From an uncultured Thermomicrobiales bacterium (lineage in GTDB: Bacteria; Chloroflexota; Chloroflexia; Thermomicrobiales; UBA6265): 50,154 nt of DNA. Shown in pieces: positions 26,834 through 35,291 of this stretch (positions are counted from its first letter, which is position 1; each line of letters starts with the position of its first letter). A program made the translations under genes and the position numbers. The stretch is from the NCBI GenBank assembly GCA_902806335.1, contig CADCWG010000311.1, positions 1-50,154 on the forward strand, given 5' to 3'. The notes beneath the pieces are model-generated. The model did not search any database. It had not been told where the DNA came from and was given only the letters and a program-made list of their open reading frames with translations.

Positions 26834-27632
26834 TTACCCGCCGGTCGACACCGGCCGTCCCCACCGCACCTGGTCCAGCACCTGGAATGCGACGACGCCA
26901 CCCTCGGCGTACGGCGCGACGGCGCGCCGGACCGCGTCGTCGAACCCCTCCGCGTCGGCAGCGCTCATCCGGTCCCGAGAGAAGCCGTTCCGGGCGTGGA
27001 ACGACTCCACGTGATCGCCGATCGACTGCCGGAATGGCACCGGCTCGGTCGCCGCGCCGCCGGCCCGCGCGGAGAGTCGCCGAGCCGTCAGTTCCTCCAC
27101 CAGGTCGTAGGGTCGGTACTCCCGGTTGGTGGAGAAGCGCCGGAGCGCCACGCCCAGCGGTCTCCGCCATGGCACCGGCAGCATGGTGTCCTCGACGATC
27201 GCCAGAGAGCCCGTCGGCACGAGCACGCGATCGACGCGTCGCAGCACCGTCTCCCACTCCGTCCATCACAGGCTCGCACCCGGCCGTGACGAGCCCATAC
27301 GGCGGCCAGAGCGGCGCATCCTCCGCGCGGCCCTCGATTCAGCGCGGGCGCGGATGGTCGCCGCCGAGCAGCCCCTTGCCTCGCTCGATCATGCCGCGGG
27401 AGGGATCGACGGCGTCCACCCGGTCTACCGCCCAGACGATGTTCCGGGCGAGTTCGCCCGACCCGGTGCCAGGGTCGAGGATCGCCCGCGGGGCACCGGG
27501 CGGGAGGAGGCTCAGGAGGAGACCGAAGGTCGCCGTGGGATACGGCGGCCGGTGGCGATAGGCTGCCACCACGGAGCGGTCCCGAAACTGGGCGGCATAC
27601 CGAGGGCCGAGGTGCGGCGGCTTCGGCGCCAT
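26834..27632 (-). pseudogene. Broken class I SAM-dependent methyltransferase
   Basis: Two halves of one methyltransferase lie in different frames. The N-terminal half (27632 down to 27339) has a good ribosome site (AGGAG) and motif I as AILDPGTGSGELA. It stops at a TGA (27339-27341) where the context PR-stop-IEGRAEDAPL suggests a tryptophan codon was lost. Coding-like text continues in frame to about 27281 (PPYGLVTAG). One or more small indels between 27247 and 27290 then shift the frame. The C-terminal half resumes as ETVLRRVDRVLVPTGSLAIVED and ends at 26834. The gene is therefore a pseudogene with one nonsense change and frameshift damage. No substrate can be given. Confidence 0.85.
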
Positions 27633-27681
27633 CGAGGCGTCTCCTGACCTCCCACGGGCGGAGCGAGCGGTGCGAAGGCCG

Positions 27682-28815
27682 TCAGGCCGGGTCGCAGGCC
27701 GGCGGGTCGGGCAGGGCCGAGGGCACGGCGATAGGCGCCTCTCCGCCGTGCTCGAGGTCGACGCGGATGATCGTCCCGGTGGCCTCGTCAGCGCCGACCG
27801 TCGGCCCGCTGACGTAGAGCGCGCCGCCCGGGCCGAACGCCATCGCCGCCGGCAGGGCGAGGCCGGTCACGACCGGTTCGGCGGTGTCGGGACCCGTCCG
27901 GCGGACGACCCTCCCCGTGCCGGGCCGGACGCCGCCGTTCGGGGCCCCGGTGTCGTCACCGAACCCGGTCGCCATCTCCAGGGCGTAGAGCTCGCCGTCC
28001 GGCCCGACCTCCACGGCCGTCGGCAGCGAGAGGTCCGTCCAGACGTCGCTGACCACGCCGTCGGCAGCCACGTGGACGACTCTGGCGGCGCCCTCCCGGT
28101 AGGGGGCTCGCGTGAAGTAGGAGACGTAGGCGCCGCCGTCGGCCGCGGCGACGATCCCCGTCGGGATCGGGTCCAGGGCCGAGAGGTCGACGACCCGGGC
28201 GATCGTGCCGTCGAGCCGGATCTGGAGGACCTGGCCGCTGTTCGCCTCGGTGACCCAGAAGCCGTCGCCCCCGGGCAGGGGGCTCATCGCGTACGGCTGG
28301 CCGTCGGAGTCGTAGTCGGGCGGCCGGTTGGCGACCGGGTTCTGCTCGACCCAGAGGCTCAGGTCCGCGATTAGGGTCGCCTCGCCGTCCGTCGCCACGC
28401 GGTAGAGCCCGTTGGCGCGCCGTCCGCTCGGCCGGTCGCTGCCGGAGACGAGCGCGTAGAGCTCGCCGTCCGGCAGGAAGGCGACGTCGGCGACGCCCGA
28501 GAGGCCGTTGAAGGCGACCCGGGTGGTGGCGAAGTCGCCGGTCACCGTCACCGGGCAACCACCCGCTACGCGGACAACGCCCGCGGTTGGTCCCGGTACC
28601 CCGGCGAGGGCGACATAGGCCGCGCCGTCGGCGGCGAACGCGAACCCGCGCGGATTGACGAGCCCACCGGCGACGGTGGTCACCGCCCCGAGGGACGGAC
28701 TGGGTTCCGGAGAGACCTGCCGCCGGGCGGCACCGACCTCCGCCGACCCGGGGTGGCCGGTGGCGAGGAGCACTGCGGCGACGACCACGAGCACGGCGGG
28801 TCGCAGGCGGATCAT
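27682..28815 (-). CDS. ScyD/ScyE family secreted propeller protein
   Basis: This 377-aa protein has a Sec-type signal peptide (about residues 1-25, RLRPAVLVVVAAVLLATG), then a beta-propeller of the ScyD/ScyE type. Typical blades are LVNPRGFAFAADGAAYVA, VADVAFLPDGELYALVSG, MSPLPGGDGFWVTEANSG and PAAMAFGPGGALYVSG. ScyD and ScyE were named from cyanobacterial scytonemin clusters, but the family is widespread outside them and its role there is not known, so no scytonemin link is implied. ATG 28815 has GAGGAG about six bases upstream. It is probably released outside the cell or anchored by interactions; no lipobox is seen. Confidence 0.85.
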   Translation of the reverse strand: MIRLRPAVLVVVAAVLLATGHPGSAEVGAARRQVSPEPSPSLGAVTTVAGGLVNPRGFAFAADGAAYVALAGVPGPTAGVVRVAGGCPVTVTGDFATTRVAFNGLSGVADVAFLPDGELYALVSGSDRPSGRRANGLYRVATDGEATLIADLSLWVEQNPVANRPPDYDSDGQPYAMSPLPGGDGFWVTEANSGQVLQIRLDGTIARVVDLSALDPIPTGIVAAADGGAYVSYFTRAPYREGAARVVHVAADGVVSDVWTDLSLPTAVEVGPDGELYALEMATGFGDDTGAPNGGVRPGTGRVVRRTGPDTAEPVVTGLALPAAMAFGPGGALYVSGPTVGADEATGTIIRVDLEHGGEAPIAVPSALPDPPACDPA

Positions 28816-29012
28816 CGGCAGCTCCTCGGTTCACGCGCTCGCGAGGGGCGACGGGCCGCACCGCAGCCCCGACGGACGACCCATCGAGGGATCGCTTCCT
28901 CCGGCGGCGGCGCGGCCACGTCGACACGGCCCGACGGGTGCTTGGGCCCCAAGGACGACCCGGCGGGCCACCCGCCACCGAACGCCGTGGTCCTTGGCAG
29001 TGAGGTCGCCGC

Positions 29013-29789
29013 CTAGACGGGCGGGTAGGTGAGCATCCAGCCGCCATCGACGAAGTAGGTGCTGCCGGTGCAGTAGCTGGCCTCGTCCGAGCAGAGGAAG
29101 ACCGTCATCGCCGCGATGTCGGCCGGGTACCCGGCGCGGCCGGTGGGGATCTGGGCCGCCCGCTCGGCACGCTCCCGCTCGTCGTCGAGGATCTGCTGGT
29201 TCATGGGCGTCACGATCATCCCCGGGGCGACGCTGTTGACGGTGATGCCGCGCGGCGCCAGCTCGAGCGCGAGCGCTCGGGTCAGGTTGCGCAGGCCGCC
29301 CTTGGAGACGGAGTAGGCGTCGGCGCCCGCTCCGCGCATGACCGCCTCCTCGTGGACCGACGTGATGTTGATGATCCTCCCGGCCGTGCCCCGGTCGAGC
29401 ATCCGGCGGACGGCCTGCTGGGCGCAGAGGAAGGGGCCGTGCAGGTTCGTGCGGATGGTCCGCTCCCACTGCTCGAAGGAGGTCTCGAGGATGGGCCCTC
29501 CGCCGCCCTGCCCCGCGTTGTTGACCAGGATGTCGATCCGGTCCCCGAACGGCGCGAGGCCCTCGGCGAAGAGCCGCTCGACCTGATCGGGGATCCCGAC
29601 GTCCGCGCTGACCGTGGTCGCCTTCCGGCCGGCGGCCTCGACGCGGCGGGCCGTCTCGGCCGCGCCGTCGGCGTCGCTGCGGTAGTTGACGACGACGTCG
29701 GCGCCCTCGCGGGCGAACGCCTCCGCGATGCCCTGCCCGATCCCGCTGTCGGCCCCGGTGACCAGTGCCACCCGTCCTTCCAATCTCAC
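29013..29789 (-). CDS. SDR family oxidoreductase (glucose 1-dehydrogenase-like)
   Basis: This is a 258-aa classical short-chain dehydrogenase. The cofactor loop TGADSGIG is at 11-18, NNAG at about 90-93, catalytic S144, Y159 and K163 are present, and the C-terminal GSTYFVDGGWMLTYPP is complete. Overall pattern and length fit the NAD(P)-dependent glucose 1-dehydrogenase/3-oxoacyl reductase group. The substrate is not fixed by the sequence. The GTG at 29789 is chosen because GGGGAG lies about seven bases upstream and the family start RLEGRVALVTG follows. A longer reading to ATG 29927 would add low-complexity residues and overlap the next gene. All key residues are intact in this region of otherwise damaged genes. 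Confidence 0.88.
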   Translation of the reverse strand: MRLEGRVALVTGADSGIGQGIAEAFAREGADVVVNYRSDADGAAETARRVEAAGRKATTVSADVGIPDQVERLFAEGLAPFGDRIDILVNNAGQGGGGPILETSFEQWERTIRTNLHGPFLCAQQAVRRMLDRGTAGRIINITSVHEEAVMRGAGADAYSVSKGGLRNLTRALALELAPRGITVNSVAPGMIVTPMNQQILDDERERAERAAQIPTGRAGYPADIAAMTVFLCSDEASYCTGSTYFVDGGWMLTYPPV

Positions 29790-29892
29790 CCGTTGCTCCC
29801 CATCGCTTCGCTCGTCGCGCCGGCCGGATCGGCCGACCCGGCGGGCGTCGCAAGGCCCGAGCCGGGTAGTGTCCCCGGCCGGAGAAGGGGCC

Positions 29893-30375
29893 TCAGCGGC
29901 GGCGCAGGCGTTCGTAGAGCGGGCCAACCAGGGCGCCGTAGACCAGGTGGGGCGGGGTCGACTCGAGGTAGGCGGGCCAGGTCCAGTACGGGTCGAGCTG
30001 GCCGTCTCGTACCGCCGGGTGGCGGGCGGTCATCAGGGCGGTGAGGGGATAGAGGACGGTGTTCTCGGCGGTCAGGAAGAGCATCCCCCGCGCCCAGCTC
30101 GGTCCCGGCAGGTGCTCGTGCGCGAGCGCGGCGTAGGCGACGCCGATCGCGACACCGTTGGCGAGGTGGACCGCCATCCCGACCCGCCGCGCCAGGTCCG
30201 GCCGACGCGGCACCAGCGGCCGACCGAGGAGAACCAGGTCGTCGATCTTGCTCCCGGTCAGCTTCCGGTCGAGGTCCATCGTCGCCGCGTAGGCGACGAC
30301 CGACACGACCCCGGCGATCCCCGCCGCCCGGAGGTCGACTCGGCGCAGCGGCGCCAGGACATTGTTCATCGCCAT
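29893..30375 (-). CDS. Small multi-pass membrane protein, 160 aa
   Basis: I do not recognise a named family. The protein has about four hydrophobic segments: AAGIAGVVSVVAYAATM near 15-32, HLANGVAIGVAYAALA near 70-87, RGMLFLTAENTVLYPLTALM near 95-115, and a final LVYGALVGPLYERL near 145-158. It is likely an inner-membrane protein similar to small DUF-type proteins of GC-rich bacteria. ATG 30375 is preceded by gaaggg with good spacing. The ATG at 30369 is nearly equivalent, and ATG 30438 would add a Gly/Asp-rich tail. It ends about 100 bp from the SDR start. Confidence 0.72.
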   Translation of the reverse strand: MAMNNVLAPLRRVDLRAAGIAGVVSVVAYAATMDLDRKLTGSKIDDLVLLGRPLVPRRPDLARRVGMAVHLANGVAIGVAYAALAHEHLPGPSWARGMLFLTAENTVLYPLTALMTARHPAVRDGQLDPYWTWPAYLESTPPHLVYGALVGPLYERLRRR

Positions 30376-30491
30376 CTCACCCTTCTCGTCGGGACCGTCG
30401 GTCCCCGCCGCGCCATCTGAGCCGTCGGGCAAGGCCACCGCACGAATCCCGCCCTACTCAGCCCTTACCGGCGTGATGGTGTCCCACACAC

Positions 30492-31128
30492 TCAGCGGTG
30501 CCGCCCCAGCCGCTCGCTCAAGTCAATCCCCAGCCGGGCGATGAGCGGGGTGATGCCGTGGACACGGAGAGCGCGTCGTAGGGCGGGGTAGTCGTAGCCC
30601 TTGTCGGCGTGGAGCTTGGCTGGGCGCTTCCGGGGCCGACCGGGTTCCCCACGTGGCCCGACAATCGGGGGGGATGGCGTCGACCAACGGGCCCAAGCTC
30701 CGTCGGGGCGGTGGCGGCCGACAGCCGAACGGCCAGCTGGATGCCGCCACGGTCGACGACCAGGTGGTACTGGGAGCCGGGGGTGCCGCGGTCCGTCGGC
30801 CTGGGGCCGGTCTGCTCGGCCCCTTTGGCCCGGACGCTCAAGCTGTCCACGCTCGCCCGGCTCCGGTCGATGTCCACCTCGTCGCCCATCCAGCTGAGCA
30901 ACCGCGTGTGCGGCCGCTCCCAGACGCCGGCCTCTCGCCAATCGCGGAGCCGGCGCCAGCATGTGGTGCCGCTGCCGCACCCCAGTTCCTTGGGCAACAA
31001 GCGCCACGGGCAGCCGGTGCGGAGGACGACGACGATGCCGGCGAGGGAGCCCCGGTCGGGGAGTCGCGGCCGGCCGCCGTTGGGTTTCGGCGGGTTGACG
31101 AGCGGGCGCGTGCTTCCCATCATGAGCG
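30492..31128 (-). mobile_element. IS5-family transposase relic
   Basis: A DDE transposase of the IS5 type (IS427-like group) can be pieced together from three frames on the minus strand. It starts near 31128 and runs through VLRTGCPWRLLPKELG, WREAGVWERP, and VDSLSVRAKG (first catalytic D). It then shifts frame near 30690 into LGPLVDAIPP, and again at a run of seven G (30667-30673) into GRPRKRPAKLHADKGYDYPALR (second D). It ends with SERLGRHR followed by a TGA at 30492 where the family has W of RWVVERT. The third catalytic E is therefore missing. The N-terminal DNA-binding stretch is also missing. No terminal repeats or target duplication are visible. It is a dead remnant. Confidence 0.85.
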
Positions 31129-31278
31129 CACGTCCATCGTGCACGCCCGCGGACCGACGGACGCCGCGCTGCTCGACTGCGGCGACGCCGATCGACGAAC
31201 CCGCGGAGGGACCGCATCGACGGGGCATCCGGTCGGCATCCTGCCGGCGCCACGCCCCTGTGGCGCAACCGCGACTAC

Positions 31279-32460
31279 GTGCTCCTCTGGTCCGGCCAGG
31301 CGGGGTCGGTCCTGGGGACCCAGGTCACACAGATCGCGTTCCCGCTCCTGGTCCTGGGGCTCACCGGATCCGCCGCCGCCGCCGGCCTGGTCGCCGCGGC
31401 CCGCACGGTCCCGTACCTGCTGCTCCCCCTCCCGGCCGGCGCGCTCGTCGACCGCCGGGACCGCCGGGCCGCCATGGTCGTCTGCTCGGCCGGCAGCGCC
31501 CTGGCCCTGGCCTCGGTGGCCGCCGCCCACGCCGGCGGCGCCCTGACCATCCCCCACATCGTCGCCGTCAGCCTGGTCGAGGGCTCCTTCGCCGTCGTCT
31601 ACGGGCTCGCCGAGACCGCGGCCCTGCGCCAGGTGGTGCCGACCGCGCAACTGCCGACCGCCGTGGCCCAGCAGCAGCTGCAGTACTCGGTCGGCGGCAT
31701 CGTCGGGCCGCCGCTGGGCGGGGCGCTGTACGGAGTGTCCATCGCCCTGCCGTTCGCCGTGGACGCCGCCTCGTACACGGCGGCGGGCGCGTCCCTCGCC
31801 GCGGTGCGCACGCCCCTGCCGGGCGCGCCCGCCGCCGCGCGGTCAATCCGGGCGGAAGTGGCCGAGGGGGTGCGCTGGCTCTGGGGTCACCCGCTCATCC
31901 GCTACATGGCCGTCCTGACCGGGATGCTGAACTTCTCCGGGCAGGGGATCACGCTGATCGCCGTGGTGCTCTCCCGCGGCCAGGGCGCCTCGCCGGCGGA
32001 GATCGGGGCGATCTTCGCGGCCGGCGGGGTCGGCGGGGTGGTCGGCGCCATCGCCGCCCCGTTCGTGCAGCAGCGGGTCTCGTTCGGGCAGGCGATCGTC
32101 GGGCAGATCGGGTGCAGCGCGGTGGCGATCCTGCTCCTGGCGGTCGCCACGACCCCGCTCCTGGTGCTGTCGGCGCTCGTCCTGTGGAACCTCGTCGGGC
32201 CGTTGTACGACACCGTGCAGCAGTCCTACCGGATGGCCCTGGTCCCAGACCGGCTCCAGGGCCGGGTCACCAGCGTCTTCCGCATGTTCGCCCAGGGCAT
32301 GGGGCCGTTCGGCCTCGCCCTGACCGGCGTGCTGCTCGATCGCGTCGGCGGGGCGGCCACCGCGCTTGCGTGCGGCGGCCTCATGGCCCTGCTCGCGCTG
32401 GTGACCGCGCGCAACCCACACGTGCGGGGCGCCCCGCCGATCGCCTCCGTAGGAGCGTGA
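31279..32460 (+). CDS. MFS transporter, N-terminus without a canonical start
   Basis: This is a drug-exporter-like major facilitator (MFS_3/EntS-like) with about 12 membrane segments and the cytoplasmic loop GALVDRRDRR after helix 2. The family N-terminus PLWRNRDYVLLWSGQ is readable upstream of GTG 31279 back to at least 31255. No ATG, GTG or TTG exists in that frame between the stop at 31123 and 31279. A strong GGAGGG (31205-31210) lies five bases before an ATC (31216), so either ATC is used or an original ATG was lost. GTG 31279 would drop 5 or more residues of the first helix region. The gene adjoins the IS5 relic, which may have cost it its 5' end. Export substrate unknown. Confidence 0.8.
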   Translation: MLLWSGQAGSVLGTQVTQIAFPLLVLGLTGSAAAAGLVAAARTVPYLLLPLPAGALVDRRDRRAAMVVCSAGSALALASVAAAHAGGALTIPHIVAVSLVEGSFAVVYGLAETAALRQVVPTAQLPTAVAQQQLQYSVGGIVGPPLGGALYGVSIALPFAVDAASYTAAGASLAAVRTPLPGAPAAARSIRAEVAEGVRWLWGHPLIRYMAVLTGMLNFSGQGITLIAVVLSRGQGASPAEIGAIFAAGGVGGVVGAIAAPFVQQRVSFGQAIVGQIGCSAVAILLLAVATTPLLVLSALVLWNLVGPLYDTVQQSYRMALVPDRLQGRVTSVFRMFAQGMGPFGLALTGVLLDRVGGAATALACGGLMALLALVTARNPHVRGAPPIASVGA

Positions 32461-32952
32461 CGGCGGGAGACGCGCCGTCACGATGCCGGATGCCGGAGGA
32501 CGGGAAACGAGCGTTCCGACCGCGCTGACGCGGCCCTCGGGTCAGCACCCGTGGACAACATGGGTTCGGACTGGCCGAGGCGGGGCAACTTCCCGCGACC
32601 GAACACGCGAACCCAGGTCTATTTCGTCGTTTGCAGGGTAACTAGCAAGACGCCCGTGTTGCAGACCTGCCATCCACTGTCGATGAGCCCTTGCGGCCAG
32701 TCCAAGTTCTCATGATGGGGACTGCTCATACTTAGCGGGGTGGATTAGTGGTACGTGATTCCTGGCTCCTGATAGCAGCCCTTATCGGGACCCGATCGTG
32801 GCTACCGGGAGCGGCGATGATCGAGCGAACCCTATCCCCACCTTGTAGCGCTACTCGCTCCGTGTCCGCGCGGAAAAACGGAAATGTGTCGCCCACGACC
32901 GCAATCTCTCGAAGGACACCGAAAGGTACTCCTCGACCGCCCCGTCGCCCCG
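32461..32952. other. Less GC-rich gap after the MFS gene
   Basis: About 490 bp with visibly lower GC than the rest (for example 32601-32760). On the minus strand, bases 32955-32851 continue the frame of the phosphotransferase beyond its stop codon with protein-like text. I see no other gene. A tRNA-like start near 32736 was rejected. Confidence 0.5.
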
Positions 32953-33816
32953 CTATGTCACTCGGTTCTCGAGGTCGACCGCCATCTCCCAGACGTCAAA
33001 CGCGGCCGCCAGGTAGGGCGCCGCGGCGACATCGACCGGGTCGAGCGATCGCACATCCCGGTAGCCCCGGAGGAACGCTGCCCACTTCTCCGACGCCCTG
33101 GGGTGGAAGGCCGCCCAGCCCTGCAGGTCGCCCGCGCGCCAGTCCGGCCCGCCGGAGTCGAAGTCGTACCTCACGATCCGGCCGTCGGCGGTGAGGTGGA
33201 AGTTGTCCAGGGTCAGGTCGCCATGGCAGGGGCCCCAGTCCAGGTCCCGGTCGGCCAGGTCCGCGATCGCGCGGCGCAACTGCTCCACGAACCTGGCGAA
33301 GAAGCGGCGTTCATGGAGGTGGCCGATCAGGGGCGCGACGAGAGCGGCGGGTCGGTCGAGCAGGTAGACGAGGTCCATCCGGCGGCGTTCGTGCTCAGAG
33401 ACGAAGCCGTCGGCGGCCGTGTGCAGTGCCGCCGTGGCGCGCCCTTCGGTCTCATACAGGTCGGCGGTGAACGGAGGCTCCGGCGTCGCGCCGGGCGCGT
33501 AGGAGTACAGCACGGCAAGGCGAGGTGCTGCCGGCGGGCCAAGGGGCTGCACCGCTTCCCCGTCTCTGCCGGAGATCGCCCGAGTCGCCGGGACGCCCAT
33601 GGCGGCGAGATGATCGAGCAACCCGACCTCGTACCGGATCTCGGGTTCGGTCCTCCAACCGCTGCCGTAGACCTTCAGGACAGACCGATCGTCGGCCGAC
33701 CGGACCAAGAAGACGCCATTGGTATGCGAGCGGATAAGCGTGATGGCGATCGGAGCTGGCAGTTCGTAGCGTCCGGCCAGGAAGGCCCGCAGCGGTTCGC
33801 GGGGGATGGGGCTCAC
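32953..33816 (-). CDS. APH-fold phosphotransferase, probably cut short by an internal stop
   Basis: This 287-aa kinase-like protein belongs to the aminoglycoside phosphotransferase/choline kinase fold. The catalytic loop is HGDLTLDN with D200 and N205, and the metal site is YDFDSGG with D218/D220. The N-lobe has FLVRSADDRSVLKVYG with the ATP-binding lysine K48. The frame ends at a TAG (32953-32955) just after ENRVT, earlier than most relatives. In-frame coding-like text continues for 33 more codons (AVEEYLSVSFERLRSW) to a second TAG at 32851. The missing residue would suit tryptophan. Catalytic residues precede the stop, but the C-terminal helices are lost, so function is doubtful. Substrate is unknown; homologues range from antibiotic kinases to metabolite kinases. 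Confidence 0.8.
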   Translation of the reverse strand: MSPIPREPLRAFLAGRYELPAPIAITLIRSHTNGVFLVRSADDRSVLKVYGSGWRTEPEIRYEVGLLDHLAAMGVPATRAISGRDGEAVQPLGPPAAPRLAVLYSYAPGATPEPPFTADLYETEGRATAALHTAADGFVSEHERRRMDLVYLLDRPAALVAPLIGHLHERRFFARFVEQLRRAIADLADRDLDWGPCHGDLTLDNFHLTADGRIVRYDFDSGGPDWRAGDLQGWAAFHPRASEKWAAFLRGYRDVRSLDPVDVAAAPYLAAAFDVWEMAVDLENRVT

Positions 33817-34211
33817 CCGCCGAGCCTATCAAGTTGGACGGAGCCGCCGGTCTGCCCGGTTCTGTCCCGGGTCGGCGAAGCGACAGCGCGAGGCAGCAAC
33901 GCCACGGGCGAAGCTCCGAGCAATGCCCCCATCGGAATGGCCATCCCCAGACAACGGCCGTTATCAGGATGAGACTAGGCATTTTCGCGCGGCTCTAAGC
34001 CCGCAGGACGCTCCACGAATCTCGATACTCATTCGGATGCGGTTAAGGGCACGATCAACTGTGCCCGAATACGCCTGCGTCCGGAGTTGCCCGCGTGTGT
34101 CTCGAGAACGACCGCTTTTGAGACTCCGCTGTCACGTCTGTGTCGAACCTGAGAAACGGTATGGATCCTCCATGAGCCACCGGCTGTGTCGGCGAGCGGG
34201 TTTGTGCGCCG
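33817..34211. other. Less GC-rich gap between two kinase genes
   Basis: About 395 bp with composition near 55 percent GC by eye from 33960 to 34190, clearly below its surroundings. No gene, repeat or RNA signature is recognised on either strand. It may be imported DNA that came with the kinases. Confidence 0.45.
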
Positions 34212-35192
34212 CTAGAGTTCGCCCCGCGCCACCGCCAGGGTCCGCCCGGCCGCCCGCTCGAGGTTCTCCCAATCCCCGACGAGGGCCTGGAACTGCTGCG
34301 CGTCGAGGCCAGCGTGGACCTGGCAGCAGCGGAACCGCTCGTCGAAGTGCGGCACCTCCAACCCGATGGCCGCGAAGTGGCGCGCCGCTTCCTCCCGGAA
34401 GTCGATGTCCTGCCAGGCCGGAAACCAGCACGACCAGAACGCGAAGCAGGCCAGGTCGTACAGGAAGTCGCCGTACAGCGCGCAGCCCCAGTCGAACACG
34501 GCCGAGATGCGGTTGTCGGCGACCAGGACGTTGAAGTGGATCAGATCCCGGTGGATGAGGTGGCGCTCCTCCGGGCAGAACCCGGCGAGGGACCGAAGGT
34601 GGGCGTACGCCTCGTCGAACCGCTCCGCGCCGATGGCCGACGTCTCCAGGCGCCGCCGCCAGCCGTGCCCTTTGTCCTCCGGCCGGTCGGTCGCGACGTC
34701 GAGGAGGGCCGCCGGCCAGTTCGAGAACGCTCCCACCCCCTCGGCGTCCCACGACCCGTACCCCGTCGTCGCCGACAGGTCAACGGCTCGGGCCGCGTCG
34801 AGCGCGGCGAACAGCGATGGCAGGGTGGCCCGCATCTGCCCCCCGTCCAGGTGGTCGATGTACCCGCCGAACATCCGCTCCGAGATCGCGTAGTGCCCGC
34901 CGTAGGCCCGTCCGATCTCGGTGACCGCGGGGATGGGCAGGTCGGCCGACGCGTAGCGCCCGGCCAACCGGTCCTTCCCGAAGTCGTCCGGGTAGCCGCC
35001 GAAGCGCGCGACGAAGGGCGCGCCGTCCCGCCGGAAGGCGTACGCCTTCGACCACGCGCCGCCGCCGACGGGTTCGACGTCCGTCACCCCGGCGCCGAAT
35101 CGGCCGACTAGGAACGTCTGGGCCTCGGTGGCGCCCACGCGACTCGTGCCGGGCGGCAACGGTTCGGCGGCCGGTGCCCTTGAGTCACCCAT
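34212..35192 (-). CDS. Hygromycin-B 4-O-kinase-like phosphotransferase (APH(4)-type)
   Basis: This is a 326-aa APH-fold kinase whose text follows Aph(4)-Ia along its length: TEAQTFLVGRFG at the start, YASADLPIPAVTEIG, LSATTGYGSWDAEGVGAF, HLIHRDLIHFNVL with D216 and N221, VFDWGCALYGD with D234, and VHAGLDAQQFQALV near the end. Aph(4) phosphorylates hygromycin B with ATP. Resemblance in so many blocks suggests the same subfamily, but I cannot say the substrate is hygromycin. The start ATG 35192 has GGAG six bases upstream; ATG 35207, five codons earlier, lacks a ribosome site. It sits in the less GC-rich, disturbed region and is divergent from the gene at 35292. Confidence 0.85.
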   Translation of the reverse strand: MGDSRAPAAEPLPPGTSRVGATEAQTFLVGRFGAGVTDVEPVGGGAWSKAYAFRRDGAPFVARFGGYPDDFGKDRLAGRYASADLPIPAVTEIGRAYGGHYAISERMFGGYIDHLDGGQMRATLPSLFAALDAARAVDLSATTGYGSWDAEGVGAFSNWPAALLDVATDRPEDKGHGWRRRLETSAIGAERFDEAYAHLRSLAGFCPEERHLIHRDLIHFNVLVADNRISAVFDWGCALYGDFLYDLACFAFWSCWFPAWQDIDFREEAARHFAAIGLEVPHFDERFRCCQVHAGLDAQQFQALVGDWENLERAAGRTLAVARGEL

Positions 35193-35291
35193 ACCATGCT
35201 CCGTCATCACACCAAACTCTACAGTAGGAGGAAGGGACGGTCGGGGAGGCAAGACGGCGATTGCGCGGAACGTCGAGGAGGGAGCGCGGGA

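Noticed and set aside
32736-32815. tRNA-like start (gcggggtggattagtggta) on the plus strand
   Set aside because: No T-loop GTTCGA, no matching acceptor arm and no anticodon stem could be folded.
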